In this document: in pieces, positions 26,036-47,200 of the stretch
How the letters are laid out: each line of letters starts with the position of its first letter
How positions within the stretch are numbered: position 1 is the first letter of the stretch
Assembly (NCBI GenBank): GCA_026874595.1
Contig: CM049310.1
Location: forward strand, 35,031,558 to 35,095,557
Reading direction: 5' to 3'
Source of the DNA: Sipunculus nudus
Taxonomy: Eukaryota > Annelida > Sipuncula > Golfingiida > Sipunculidae
Length of the DNA: 64,000 nt
Made by a program: the position numbers and the translations under genes
Notes under the pieces: model-generated
Told to the model about the DNA's origin: nothing
The model's input: only the letters and a program-made list of their open reading frames with translations
The model's database searches: none

Positions 26036-29000
26036 GTTGATAGGAATAACAGTTGTCAACACCTAAGTAAGCCTGAGTGTTCTTCTAACACCCTGGAGCC
26101 GCAGGTACAGTAGTTACCAGGCCTGGGTGACACCAGGATATAATATAAAAATGACAGGAAGCGAGTGCTAGTCCCAAACTGAATTGGAAAGCTGCAGATG
26201 TGCATACTTAGATGAAGAATTAGATGAGCCAGCATAAATAAAAAGAAAGCAGCTACCTGCACCAAAAATATGTTATAAAAATACTACATATGAATTGGAA
26301 ACTTCACATTATTTCAGGAAACTGCAACATCTGTGACAGAACATATACTTGACTTACCTAACCTGGATGGACTGGTCCCGATTTACATAGATCCCATTAC
26401 TGGTCAGTTCAAGAAAGGCGCAACAGTCAGTGTTGGTTCAAAGGGTGACAGCTACTATGAGTATCTGCTGAAGATGTGGATTCAAACAGGAAAGAAAAAT
26501 GACAGGTAGTGGAAGAATTCTGCACAATTATTTTAATCTAATAGGGTTTTCTTTAAAATCTTGCTTTTATATATTTAAATCTAAATCTTTTGAAACCTGC
26601 TAAATAGAGAAGGCAAAGCACTCTATGGTTCCAACATTAAAACTAGAATACAGGTAGTCGACAAGCGACTACGTGTATCCGCAAAAATCAGAGAAGGACG
26701 GGTGAAGTGAGGCATGGATTAAGTGGCAAGGGGAAACACACATCACATAAACATGATTGTAGGTGGCACCACCTGTTATTTGAACGAGAAACTATCCAAG
26801 ATGTATACACATGCAAATTTCATGTGGAAAAGTCAAACCACTGCAGAGATATGAGTGATTTTATCCCACAGCAGACAAACAGATGGACGCTGTGCAAAAA
26901 TGGCTGCCGGTGGTACCACCATTTTTGTGTATGTTATAAAGATATCCAAGGGCTACATTTGTGTAAATTTTTTTTCTGATTGGTCAAACGAGTCCGGAGA
27001 TATAAGCATTAATGTCTGCAGCGTGAACATGAAAGTAGGTGGTGCCACCTGTCATAAAATTGAGAAAGCTATGCAGGATGTATAAGCATGTCAATTTTCA
27101 GGTAATTTGGTCAAACCACTGAAGAGATATGAGTGATTTTAACCCAAGGCAGACAAACAGATGGATGCTGTGCGAAAATGGCTGCAGGTGGCACCACCAT
27201 TTTTGTGTATGTTATAAAGCTATCCAAGGGCTACATTTGTGTATAATTTTTTTTCTGATTGGTCAAACGGTTCCTGAGATATGAGCTTGGATGTCTGCAG
27301 CATTGACGTGAAGGTAGGTGGCGCCACCTGTCATAAAATCAAGAAAGCTATCTAGGATGTATTCGCATACAGAATTTCAGGTGAATTAGTCGAACCACTG
27401 CAGAGATATGAGTGATTTTAACCTAAGGCAGACAAACAGATGGACGCTGTGCAAAAATGGCTACAGGTGGCGCCACCATTTTTGTGTATGTTATAAAGCT
27501 ATCCAAGGGCTACATTTGTGTGAAATTTTTTTCCTGATCGGTCAAACGGTTCCCGAGATATGAGCTTGGATGTCTGCAGCGTTAACGGGAATGTAGGTGG
27601 CGCCACCTGTCATAAAATCAAGAAAGCTATCTAGGATGTATACGCATGCCAAATTTTAGGTGAATAAGTCAAACCACTGCAGAGATATGAGTGATTTTAA
27701 CCCAAGGCAGATGAACAGATGGACACTGTGCAAACATGGTTGCAGGTGGCGCCACCTTTTTTTGTGGATGTTATAACGCTATCCCAGGGCTACATTTGTG
27801 TAAAATTTTTTTCCTGATGGTCAAACGGTTCCCGAGATATGTGGGTTTATGTGTGGAAACAGACGCACAAACGGACGCTGGGCAGAGAGGAAAGGTCAGA
27901 GGTCAAGGTCACTTGGTTAGGCACCAGTTCACATGTGACCCGATAATTTGTGTAAGTTTCGAAAAAATCCGTCCAGTAGTCTCAGAGGAGTTCTCCGGAA
28001 ACGAACGCGGCGGCGGCGGCGGAACCCGGTCACAAAACTTCGTTTTGGCGGATACAATAATTAAATTAAAGAAAGAAATAATGATACATGTGACAGATAA
28101 GAATAAGGACATTATACCAGGGCTTTCATTGCTGATTTCTCATAGGGCTTATTGTCAATTTGCCACAATTATGTGTACTGGTGGTATTCCTGTAATTTTT
28201 CCATGCAACCTGTATATCCAGAATCTTAATTGTGTGCACTCAAAACGACAGCCCCAATGAGCAGTTTCAAGAACTTGTACCTGTACCTTGATCTTTACCT
28301 AATACTACCTATAATGAAGCTGGCTGTCGTGTTGGAAGTACCATTACCTATTTCCAGTTCCTGTACTATTGATTAAAATATCTGTATCTGGTTTCAAATT
28401 ACCAAGATACATATATGATACTGGAAATGGACATGTTTACTTGCATACGGGTGAAATGTAAGCAGTTATTATTTGTTAAAATATCTTTAATTTAACTAAA
28501 ATTATGTGTACCTATACCCAGGTACTTTCTATGTACCTGGACTTGTATTGAAATGAAGTACTTTTCAAGAGTTACATACCTGTGCCTAGGTACTGGCTCC
28601 AAGCCTGTAAGCAATTTTGTGGAGAAAATATAAATATATATTTTTTTCAGACTGAGGGATGCATATCTTGCTGCTGTGGCTGGGATGAAGAAACATCTGA
28701 TGAAGGAGTCACAGCCAAGTAAACTATTGTTTGTAGGAGAGCTGTTCAAGGGAAGCTCCTACCTCAGCAAAATGGTCAGTAAACACAATGGAAAAAACAC
28801 TGCTCTGTTAAAATGATCAAACATCATATTCCACTTGATCCAACTTGGCAGTGGACAATATGTTTTCTTCAATATCAATAACACAGGGCAGTTAATCCTG
28901 TCACTTCTTAAGGTGAAACCCTGCATGGCTAATAGCAATCTGCAGAAGTAATGAAATGCATGACAAATAAACAGGATGCATATTGACTGATATCTAATAT

Positions 29001-31315
29001 ACTTTTTAGGCCATTTTTCCATTACTAAACATTTTTACAAATTTATTATTTTACAAATGTGTATGGGGAAAATTAAAATGGAGGACAACTGAGTACTTAA
29101 TGGTAGACTTCCATTGGTACTGGTATTTCAGTATGGTTACAAGAGGAAGTGTTGCCAGTTGACATATCAAGCACTGCCCCTGGACAGATTTGTTCTCGTA
29201 GATACATTGTATCCCATGGTAGGCAGATATCATAACTGTACACACACTATTCAGTTTTAGGTTAACAGTATTTGAGAAATGTATGATATTAATGAGTAGG
29301 TACCTGCTTGGCATGGTGCTTGGTTTGAGGGGTTAATTATAAGAACAAGCAAGGATCCTTGGGTTTCCCAGTTCCCACCAACCCATTTCCTTAAGCTCAG
29401 TTTTAATTATGTAAAGAAAGACTATTCTACAAATAGCCCTATGCCCAACACAGTTGCATGTCAGTCAGTTCATTATACCCCTGCCAGATCATGAGAGGTA
29501 TTATTTTAAACCTTTGTTACTTAGTCTATGTGCAGTTTTGCTCAAAAAGTTCTGAACAGATTTTGATGACATTTTGTGGAGGTTTAGGATAACACCTCCA
29601 TTAAATTTTTTGAGTACTCTGAAACACCTTAATATGTTATTTAAATCAGATGATTATGACATACAGTATTACTAAAAAATAGAGCTATTCATAGGTATTA
29701 GGTGGGTGCTTTATTCTGGAGGTGGCCTGGGGTGTCTGTTGTAATGAACCGTGTCCATTGTCTACACATTACACCTTTACGTGAATCCTGGCAGGGATTT
29801 GTGGTCTCTGACTACCTTTTGTTTATCTTAGATATCTACGTGTTAATTATCCGGAGATTATACTTGAATTATCAATTTGAACTTTGTTTACCATCAGGAA
29901 GTTTACTTTATCATGATTTCTTCTCTATAGGACCATCTGACATGCTACCTGTCAGGACTGCTTGTACTGGGCTATCAGAATGGGTTAGACGAGTCACACC
30001 TGGAGCTGGCAGAGAAACTGGCTGATACCTGTCATCAGATGTACGCTATGTCACCCACATTCCTCAGTCCAGAAAGAGTGTACTTCAACACAAACGTTGA
30101 TGCAAAGGAAGACTTCTTTGTAAAGGTAAGATGGAGTAAATAAATATACACACAGTGACTGCTGTCATAAAGGCATGATCTATGTCATTTTATTTTTTGG
30201 AACATATTTGACAGTATTTTTTCTGAGAGCTGGTCTTTTTGGCAAAAAGGCCAATATTGGCAATAATGGAAGGACAATTTGGCCATGACAGGGTTCCCAC
30301 AAGCGTAAAAATAATTTGACAAATTTTGTTTATTTTCAAGACCTAAAAGTGTTTGACTTTAGGTTAATTTGTAAATGTCCTTGAAAAGACCTAGAAATTC
30401 ACTTGGATGGGTCTATCTTGTCAACTATACTCAACATTCTAAGAGAGAAATACAAAGAACATTGTGCAGCCTTTCGTCTCCAGGCAGGGTGCCATTTAAT
30501 AGATGGAAGATTCATCATGTAGCATTTAGTTTTCATACAACATCGAAATGTAAATTGCAAATTTTTAATCATGAAGGTGGGCTTGAGGTCAAACTCTCAA
30601 ATTTCCTGTAAACAAGAATTTAAAAGGATCAGATGGCTGTGGTGAAGTAAATGAGGCTGTTTAAAAATAGGTTTACTAGAGCAGGCTATGCAGAAAAAAA
30701 AAATCCTTGAAAATCCAAATATATTGAAAATCCTTGAAGAGGAACAGAAAGTTAAATAAATAATTGTGAGAACATCACCATAGCATGCATCTTGTCAATT
30801 TTTGCTTAGGCCTCATTATGTGTTTTGAAACAGATTTCAGGTCTTTAGAAGATAAAGTTTAACAACCAATCATCATTCACAAAAAGAGAGATTTAGTTTG
30901 TTTGCATTTGCTAAAATGTGTGGCAAATAAGAATAAGAAAATTATGGTGATACTGATTTTTTTTTTTTTTGTAATATAACAGATGCAGGATCGGTTCAAC
31001 CTACAAAGACCAGAGTTCATCGAGAGCTTGTTCTACCTGTACCGGGTCACCAAGAACCAGAAATACAGGGACTGGGGATGGCAGATATTCCAGGCATTCG
31101 AGAAGTACACGAAACTGCCAGAGGGTTACACAGCAATCAACAACGTTATGGACCCTGACAACGTGGGCCACCGGAACAAAATGGAGACGTACTTCCTGGG
31201 GGAGACACTGAAGTATTTCTACTTGTTGTTCAGTGATGATGCATCTCTCCTCCCTCTTGATAAATTTGTGTTTAACACAGAAGCACACCCACTCCCAGTT
31301 CATGAGGATCACTAA
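19673..31315 (+). CDS. MAN1B1: Gene 2: ER-type 1,2-alpha-mannosidase-like protein (GH47), nine coding exons
   Basis: Nine exons (19673-19828, 20324-20354, 21455-21640, 22434-22582, 24835-25023, 26318-26505, 28651-28774, 29931-30125, 30983-31315) join to 516 codons plus TAA with no frame break. The order is a short cytosolic tail, a single hydrophobic anchor (about residues 12-32), a short stem, then the full GH47 barrel, as expected for a type II ER/Golgi membrane enzyme. The Glu of [13 protein letters not shown], the Asp of GDSYYEYL, the Glu of RPEF and the Thr of FNTEAHPLP are present, so catalysis is plausible. Oddities: Lys replaces the Arg two residues before the catalytic Asp, and the HNLQRPET motif reads FNLQRPEF. 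The stem is much shorter than in vertebrate MAN1B1. The initiator Met must lie in an upstream exon I could not identify, since the exon at 19673 has no in-frame ATG before the anchor. Neighbours are paralog gene 1 upstream and convergent gene 3 downstream. Confidence 0.93.
20324..20354 (+). CDS. MAN1B1: Gene 2 micro-exon (stem region)
   Basis: This 31-nt exon lies between ccccatag and gtaaga. It encodes [10 protein letters not shown] and leaves one G that completes the Gly of GPQN in the next exon. Gene 3 has the same junction (PYQ/GPQN), which supports this very short exon. Confidence 0.85.
20710..20875 (+). mobile_element. MITE variant with CAGTAAAAGCC ends
   Basis: TA-flanked and about 166 bp, with CAGTAAAAGCC at the left and GGTTTTACTG at the right, inverted. 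It carries several AGGTGGTTG phrases. It lies in a gene 2 intron and is related in style to the CAGTGGAACC family. Confidence 0.65.
20975..21166 (+). mobile_element. pogo/Tigger-like MITE copy 2
   Basis: AGTGGAACCTGCCTGAAAGA at the left; CCACAGGTGG then ACACAGGTTTCACAG at the right. Same family as 15747-15904, in a gene 2 intron. The ends are slightly decayed. Confidence 0.6.
21455..21640 (+). CDS. MAN1B1: Gene 2 first catalytic-domain exon
   Basis: The acceptor is aatcag and the donor is gtatga. It encodes [18 protein letters not shown], then [10 protein letters not shown] and [15 protein letters not shown], the conserved start of the GH47 barrel. It has the same phases as the gene 3 exon 56349-56161. 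Confidence 0.93.
21890..22375 (+). repeat. Degenerate AGCTCAGCTGA-family element
   Basis: It has the interior phrase TTGTCATGAAACTTGGTG and a tail AATTCAGCTGAGCAGCATGG then CCCATGGGCC. The left end is not clear. It lies in a gene 2 intron; the ORF here has no protein resemblance. Confidence 0.45.
22434..22582 (+). CDS. MAN1B1: Gene 2 exon with first catalytic Glu
   Basis: The acceptor is tttacacag and the donor is gtaagc. It is 149 nt, as in gene 3. It encodes [15 protein letters not shown], then [19 protein letters not shown]. The Glu of FET matches the general acid position (E330 in human numbering as I recall it). Confidence 0.93.
22833..24455 (+). repeat. Degenerate AGCTCAGCTGA-family elements, nested or tandem
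   Basis: It begins TTTTAGCACAGCTAACTGAA. The interior repeats CCTGAAATTAGGTCATGGTG five or more times with drift, at intervals of 100-500 bp. A fresh head TTTTTAGCTCAGCTGACTG lies at about 24241 and the tail GTCATGACCCATGGGTC ends near 24451. It fills most of the intron before exon 24835. Confidence 0.55.
24653..24814 (+). mobile_element. pogo/Tigger-like MITE copy 3, next to an exon
   Basis: It begins CAGTGGAACCAGTTTGAA after TA and ends near GGTTTCTCTG. Only about 20 bp separate it from the gene 2 exon at 24835, so it must sit over or just upstream of the branch point region. Confidence 0.65.
24835..25023 (+). CDS. MAN1B1: Gene 2 exon equivalent to the duplicated exon of gene 3
   Basis: The acceptor is ctccacag and the donor is gtattt. 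It is 189 nt, phase 0/0. It encodes [20 protein letters not shown], then [16 protein letters not shown]. It keeps the VPYSDVN motif of canonical ER mannosidases, unlike both gene 3 versions. A MITE ends about 20 bp before its 5' boundary. Confidence 0.92.
25590..25860 (+). repeat. Degenerate AGCTCAGCTGA-family fragment
   Basis: Head TTTTTAGCTCAGATGATGTA near 25591; tail GAGCACTGTCACCCAATGGT near 25830. It lies in a gene 2 intron. Confidence 0.4.
25964..26033. repeat. (TA)n microsatellite
   Basis: About 34 uninterrupted TA dinucleotides in a gene 2 intron. Confidence 0.95.
26318..26505 (+). CDS. MAN1B1: Gene 2 catalytic Asp exon
   Basis: The acceptor is atttcag and the donor is gtagtg. It is 188 nt. 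It encodes [20 protein letters not shown], then [20 protein letters not shown]. Lys stands where canonical ER mannosidase I has Arg two residues before the catalytic Asp. Confidence 0.94.
26642..28057 (-). mobile_element. Helentron/HINE-like element, copy 2
   Basis: Inverse orientation of copy 1. The 5' end TTGTATCCGCCAAAAC is at 28057. The 3' hairpin GTAGTCG-CTTGT-CGACTAC is at 26654-26672 and the CTAG end at 26643-26646. The core holds about four 280-bp units with GGTGGCGCCACC palindromes. A GGC run at 28008-28022 matches the GCC run of copy 1. It sits in the gene 2 intron between 26505 and 28651. The 174-codon ORF at 27736-28260 is a reading frame of this element. Confidence 0.78.
28651..28774 (+). 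CDS. MAN1B1: Gene 2 exon 7
   Basis: The acceptor is tttttttcag and the donor is gtcagt. It is 124 nt, the same size as in gene 1. It encodes [20 protein letters not shown], then [16 protein letters not shown]. Confidence 0.92.
29931..30125 (+). CDS. MAN1B1: Gene 2 disulfide exon
   Basis: The acceptor is tctctatag and the donor is gtaaga. It is 195 nt. It encodes [14 protein letters not shown] and [20 protein letters not shown]. The conserved Cys pair is present. Confidence 0.93.
30983..31315 (+). CDS. MAN1B1: Gene 2 terminal coding exon
   Basis: The acceptor is taatataacag after a long T run. The stop is TAA 31313-31315. It encodes [20 protein letters not shown], then [18 protein letters not shown], and ends [14 protein letters not shown]. 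The catalytic Glu and calcium Thr are kept; Phe replaces His and Thr in the HNLQRPET motif. Confidence 0.95.
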   Translation: MQDRFNLQRPEFIESLFYLYRVTKNQKYRDWGWQIFQAFEKYTKLPEGYTAINNVMDPDNVGHRNKMETYFLGETLKYFYLLFSDDASLLPLDKFVFNTEAHPLPVHEDH

Positions 31316-31344
31316 GATGAAGAGCAAGGGCAAAGGAGGAAACA

Positions 31345-31350
31345 AATAAA
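31345..31350 (+). promoter_or_regulatory. Candidate polyadenylation signal of gene 2
   Basis: This is an AATAAA about 30 bp after the gene 2 stop. It is the nearest candidate. AATAAA is frequent in this AT-rich DNA, so a longer 3' UTR cannot be excluded. Confidence 0.3.
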
Positions 31351-40901
<9,551 letters not shown>

Positions 40902-41231
40902 TTATTTGTCATAGACCGGCAATGGATGAGCTTCGGTATTGAAAACCCACTTGTCCAAAGGTATCAAATTAGGGTCATCACTGAATAATAAATACAGATA
41001 TTTCAATGTTTCTGCTAAATAGAAGGTCTCCATTTTGTCTCTATATTGAGGGTTATCTTTTTGCATGACAGAGTTAATTGATGCGTATCCATCCTTGACT
41101 TTGGTGTGCTTTTCAAAAGACTGGAATATATTCCATCCCCATTCCCGGTAGATGGGGTCCTTGGTGACGCGGTATAAGTAAAAGATGCTCTCTACTGTTT
41201 CTGGTCTCTGCAAATTATGTTGTGCTCCATA
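40902..41231 (-). CDS. MAN1B1: Gene 3 terminal coding exon
   Basis: The acceptor is ttattacag; the stop is TAA at 40904-40902. It encodes [20 protein letters not shown], then [18 protein letters not shown], and ends [13 protein letters not shown]. The stop overlaps an AATAAA; further AATAAA hexamers lie downstream on the minus strand (about 40760). Confidence 0.95.
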   Translation of the reverse strand, partial: YGAQHNLQRPETVESIFYLYRVTKDPIYREWGWNIFQSFEKHTKVKDGYASINSVMQKDNPQYRDKMETFYLAETLKYLYLLFSDDPNLIPLDKWVFNTEAHPLPVYDK

Positions 41232-44200
41232 CTGTAATAAAGAAAATAATAAAATGACTGGACAAGAATACAACTACAATTAAAGGGGAATATGAATACG
41301 TAAATAGGTGAACCATAGTGAAATGAATAAAGTATCAGTTGGTAAATCAGCTAATGATACACAATGTGTGTGATTAATTTTTATCAATCAAAATAACAGC
41401 ATACTGTTTATTACAACATATTTGAAAAATATATTTCTGGAGAATATACAAGGTAAAAAGTATTCGAGGATACAAACTAATGTAGACATTACAGTAACTA
41501 AATACATATTATTACTTACATTGATCATGTGCTCACGTGGCAATATTTTTGTTCACGTGTTCATTAAGCAAGATGAAAAAGTCATTCAATGTTGTTCTGA
41601 CATTTACTTACAGCTATAGATATATCACTTTGTGACCCTTGTCTCTGGTTCATGGCGGCCACTTCAGGTCCTAAACCAGTTGGCATGGTACGGTACATCT
41701 CATAACATGTCTTGGTTATATCCTTAGCAAGGTCGAGATGGTCTTCGCCCAGTCCATGAGAATGTCCCATAGCCATCAAACCAGGGAGAAAACAGGTTAA
41801 ATGTTCCTGAAAAGAAATTAGTTTTCACAAATATACCACAAAAAGTTTAAAACTGTTTCAAACAAAAAATAGTGGTAGTTATTCATAATTTGTGGTATCA
41901 ATGTGTGTATACAGCTGAAATGATGTTAATTGCCTCCTACAGAATCAATGACATTTTAAATGGTATAGCTTCTCTGCACTATTTACTGAATGTGAAAGAG
42001 GATATCAAGTTAAATTTATGAAAACTTCTGATTTCAGGTTAACCCCAGTAATTTCAGTAATAATGTATATACACACGTCAAAGGTGTTAAACAAAAATAA
42101 AATTTCACTTCATGTAAAATAAGCTGAAATCAAGTGAACCTTTAATGCATGTGATTCATATTCATTTTAAACTAAAGATTACTGTCTAGGCTAACAGATG
42201 AAAATGGCACAGGAAAAAGAAAGAGACATCCATATAGAAATAGATTATATTATGCATTTATTGATGCCCAGTTCACCAAATCTTGAATAATGATATAGAA
42301 AAACGGCTGAAGTATAAAATCAATGCTACCATACATCAGACTGATTCAACTAACATCCAAATTACATACCCATCTGGTAAAAAATCTCCTTGTTAAAATT
42401 TTTCAATTTAAGCTGACTATGCATTGTAACTGATTAACCTTTCTTGATATTACTCAATTTTTAAGTAATTAATCATGCACATATAAAGTGGTCATAAATC
42501 AATACAGTAATTTTCCTACCATCTCTGGTCTAAAAGATGCACCAGGATACATGGATGTTAAGGCTCCCACAAATTTTAACTTGTTGGGATGTGTGGTCTT
42601 GATTAAATGTTTCTTTATACCCTTTATGGCTTCCTGATAGTCTGTTTTCAACCTGCAAAGATAAACCAAGCACATTTTACACTGTGAGGTAATATAATTT
42701 GACTACAGGCCAGTGAGACGCAGATTTTTGGGACGTAGGCCGCCGGGACGTACCCACTGAAGCGTATCCCGATAGGACGTATTGTTAAAATAAGAGTACA
42801 TGTATGACTCGTCTGACTGTCTAAACTTTACACGTACTAAAACAAAAAGACTAAGTAATAATAGTTAATTATACTTTCGTTAGTAAACCCTCTCTTGGGT
42901 CACTTTGGGAAATCATTAAGCTCTGTGATCGATGCAACATACGTCAAATCAGCACATGTTAATGCCTAGTATATCTGTGTTATCCATTATTACTATATTA
43001 CCCTCATGCACTAATATCGTTGTGTTCCTTAACTGAAGTTTGACAAAATATTTAGTAATTTTATTGTTAATTAGAGCATTATTTTGGCTTAAAGTACGAC
43101 CATCCCTCAATAGTGATAAACTCCGGGTATGGTTAACCCATCAGCGTTTTCCAATTGATTGGCCTAACCAGAGGTTTAAATGACTGATAATTACAGGTTT
43201 AACGTGTAACATCTCACTTTATTTTCCATATTCCTGTTAAAATTTTCACTATTTTAAGTATGTATATCATGTCGTGAGAACATATTAAGTCTGCTCAAAC
43301 ATGAACGAACTGCTCACCAGAGACCAGCGAAGCCGCAGTATAAACGCGGTCACGAGAAACCATTCACCCAACACGGCCACTCGTACAGTTCAAAGAATGA
43401 ACCTTTAATTAACGGACGAAAAATGTTTATCAAAGGTTTCTGGATGATGAATCATTTATATTGATCTCTTACACGCACTTAATGTATTAAGGAAAGAATA
43501 AATATTTACATATTTTGATTATATTCGACTTCTGACAGGACCACATTCCGAATAAAAGACATAAATAGACATAAATTTTTGAGAAAAATAACTTTATAGA
43601 ATAAAAAATTAGGTTGGTTGTTATTTTGTTAACATGAAAATACTACCTGTGCGTAGTATTCAGTTAGTATCATCCGCTCTGGCGCAAGTACGATCAGTGG
43701 CGGGTGACCTATTTTGGAACAAATTAAGTGCCGCGGTTGGTGTAGACAATAAAACTATCCTGAAAACAATTTCTCTCCAAATTGTATGTGTATATTAAAT
43801 TTCTCGCATGTGTCTGCATGTTGAAACCCCAGTGTTAAAAACTATCCTGCTGATTGAAGATTCCTCTTCAAATTGTGTGTGTGTTTTTTTTTATTTCACG
43901 GGTCAGTCTATGTGTTGAAACCGCTGAATAGTGAATGACGAATAACAATTATACCTTTGAGTTCCTACTATCCGCTAATTGAGTCCATAAAGAACCGCTA
44001 ATGAATACCCATCTTCCATCAACCAACCGTAAACTTAATGTAAAACCAGAAGACAAAATTAAATGAAAGAAAGAAAGAAAGAAAGAGTTATGTAACGAAA
44101 GGAAGAATGAAGGAAAGACTGAAAGACAAAAGAAAGAAAGAAAGAAAGAAAGACTAAAAGAAAATTGAATGAAAGACCAGAGGAAGAAAGAAAGAAGTAA

Positions 44201-47200
44201 AGAATATGTAACGAAGGAAGAATGAAGGATATACGGAAAGACTGATAGAAAGAAAAACTGAAAGAAAGAAAGACTGAAAGAAAGAAAAAAAAAGAACTGA
44301 AAGAAAGACCGGAAGAGGAAAGAAAGACTGAAAGACTGAAAAAAAGAAAGATAGAAAGAAAGAAAGAAACATGTATCGAAGGGAAGGATGAAGGAAAGAC
44401 TGACAGAAAGATAGAAAGACTGAAAGAAAGAAAGGCTGAAAGAAAAATTGATTGAAAGAAAGAAAGAAAGACTGAAAGAAAGAAAGAAAGACTGAAAGAA
44501 AGAAAGAAAGAATGAAATATGAAAGAAAGAAAACAAAAAGACTGAAAGAAAGAATGAAAGAAAGAAAAAAAGAAAGAAAGAAAGAATCATGTAACGAATG
44601 GAAGGATGAAGGAAAGACTGAAAGAAAGAAAGACTGAAAGAAAGAAAGGAAGAAAGAAAGACTGAAAGAAAGAAAGACTGAAAGAAAGAAAGAAAGACTG
44701 AAAGAAAGAATGAAAGACTGAAAGAAAGAAAGAAAGACTGAAAGAAAGAATCAGGTAACGAAGGGAAGAAAGAAGGATGGAAGGAGCGAAGAAGGAAGGG
44801 AATTATAATTAATGACTTATAATTAATGTTTGTGGCTTACTACTGATTGACTCCAGATGAACTAACAGACTCAGCTGTGGTGACGATCATAGGTGTTACT
44901 CAGGAGGGTTCGTTTAGCGTAGTTTGAGTCATAAAAAATACACTTATAAAAGAGAGACGTATCTGGGCAGGATGTATACACGCAGGGTTCGGTTAGGGTA
45001 GTTTTAGCCATAAAAAATACACTAATGAAATAGAGACGTAAACCGGCAGAAAGTATACACGCAGGGTTTGTTTAGCGTAGATTTAGCCATAAAAAATACA
45101 CTTATGAAAGAGAGATGTAGACGGGCAGAAAGTATACACGCAGGGTTCGTTTAGCGTAGTTTTAGCCATAAAAAATACACTTATGAAAGAGAGACGTAGA
45201 CGGGCAGAAAGTATACACGCAGGGTTCGTTTAGCGTAGTTTTAGTCATTAAAAATACACTTATGAAAGAGAGACGTAGACGGGCAGAAAGTATACACGCA
45301 GGGTTCGTTTAGCGTAGTTTTAGTCATAAAAATATACTTTTGAAAGAGAGACGTAGACGGGCAGGAGGTAAACACGGCGGGTCCCGCAGCACGACACGCC
45401 TAATTGGTGACGGGGCGATGTTTATGGAGTGCGTCCTACCGGCCACTCGTCATTGTTTATACAGTGCGTCCTGCGGCCCTGCGTTTTATCGCACAGTCCG
45501 TTGGGACGTACGTCTTATCGGGATGCGTCTCACCGGGTGCACACCTATTATTTATTATATGATCGTGAGTCATGATGAGGGCAATAATAACAGGTGGTGT
45601 GCCAATTAACTGATTTTATCAATGATTGGTTGTTTTCTTTCATTATTGATTAAACTGGTTGCACTTTTGCATAACTGATCACAAACAATTATGTATGTAC
45701 ATGCATATCCAGGACAAAAACATCCTATAACAGAGATGGAAAACAAAGTAGCCACAGGATTACACCTGAACCTTGTGCAGCAAACAACTGTTAATCACCT
45801 GGCCATTACCCTAACCTTTAGGGTGATGTACAAGTCGGACTGGATTTACTAAGTCAATATATAAGGTATAATTTTATAAAACAGCTTCCACAGAAATATA
45901 AAACGTACATTAAATAACTGATTAATAAATAATCATAGGTTGTTTCTGTCTTTCATTCAATGAAAACTATTTGACAACCAGTACAGTTCCCACCACTATA
46001 GTCTGTTTCCCCACCTGCTGTCCACCTGTTTTTTGTAGATGATTTTCTTTAAAGTTTATATTTTTTCAATAATTTCCAAGAAAACAACATATGGAAGTGA
46101 CAACCTTATATGGGAACTAAGAATTTTACAATAAATCCCCCGTTTATAATTCACAATATTTTAGTCTCTTCACCATGATATAGCAGATTTAATGTGTACC
46201 TCCGTAAGAAGCCATCTTTGTTTTAGCTGGTTATATTTTTTAGAATGTTTACATTAGATCATCCAATCAGCAGCTGTCAGTTAAAGCTGTTTTTGCATTT
46301 GACCAATGACCTTGACCGCCATAAGTGGGTCTGATATGTTGTAAAATGTAGAATGATTTCTCATATTTTCAAATAATTCTGTTTCTTAAATAAGGTGTTA
46401 GGTAAGTATTTATTTACTATGTTGAAAATTATGTCCTTTAATCCTCTACTCTCCACTATAGTTTCCCTTGAAATGTAACTAATACAATTTTTTATAGCAA
46501 AAAACAGGTGGACATGAGGGGATGAAACGGACTATAGTACCAATACACTGTTGTACAAATAACATTAAATCATGATACAGTCTAATATTGTAATGGTATC
46601 ATGAGATTTCCTGACTGATGTGATGATATGATCAGAGGGGCTGTAACCATTCTATGGTGCACTTACACACAGCAAAACAAAGTCAAATATTGTACAAGAA
46701 TAGTGATATGTCCCTGTATCACTAAAGATATATGACCATTTTACTTGAAGTATGATATATGACAAGCAACCTCCAGCATTTAATAATAAATTTTTTTTTT
46801 AAATTTGATAGTGTAATGTAAGTGCATGTGCATGTAACACATGTAAATAAAATCATAAATGTATTTGAGAACTCGAACAGACCAGTCTTTGGTTTTGCCT
46901 GTTTGCAGCCACTGTTTCAGCAGGTATTCATAATAGCTGTCAGCACTGGCTCCAGCCGAGACTGTGGAGGAGGCACGGAAATTCCCAGAGTATGGACTGA
47001 TGAAGCAGGCGACCAGTCCATCGAGCTTCTGTAGGCCGTGTATATGATCAGATACTGCTGATGCTACACCCTGTATTAATAAACAATATACTGACTACAA
47101 ATCATTATTAACTACTGCAAAATAAAACACTACAATTAAATACAATCAGTAAGCTGCTACTTAATGGGTAACAAAATTTAAATTATGACAAGGTTAATAT

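Larger units (their letters stand above)
42710..45536. mobile_element. 2.8-kb inverted-repeat element in gene 3 intron
   Basis: Left end CCAGTGAGACGCA (42710-42722); right end TGCGTCTCACCGG (45524-45536), inverted with one mismatch. Near both ends are GGGACGTA and CCCGATA-GACGTA phrases. The interior is richer in CpG than its surroundings and contains a polypurine tract and a 79-bp tandem array. No transposase-like ORF and no clear target duplication seen. Class not assigned. Confidence 0.55.

Noticed and set aside
27736-28260. 174-codon ORF, one of the longest in the window
   Set aside because: It lies across the end of HINE-like copy 2 and its flank. The same reading frame exists in other repeat units, and there is no protein-family resemblance.
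31001-31345. 114-codon minus-strand ORF over the last exon of gene 2
   Set aside because: Antisense shadow of a strongly conserved coding exon.
43949-44590. 213-codon minus-strand ORF rich in Phe, Leu and Ser
   Set aside because: It is a translation of the GAAA/TTTC simple repeat; low complexity, no gene evidence.
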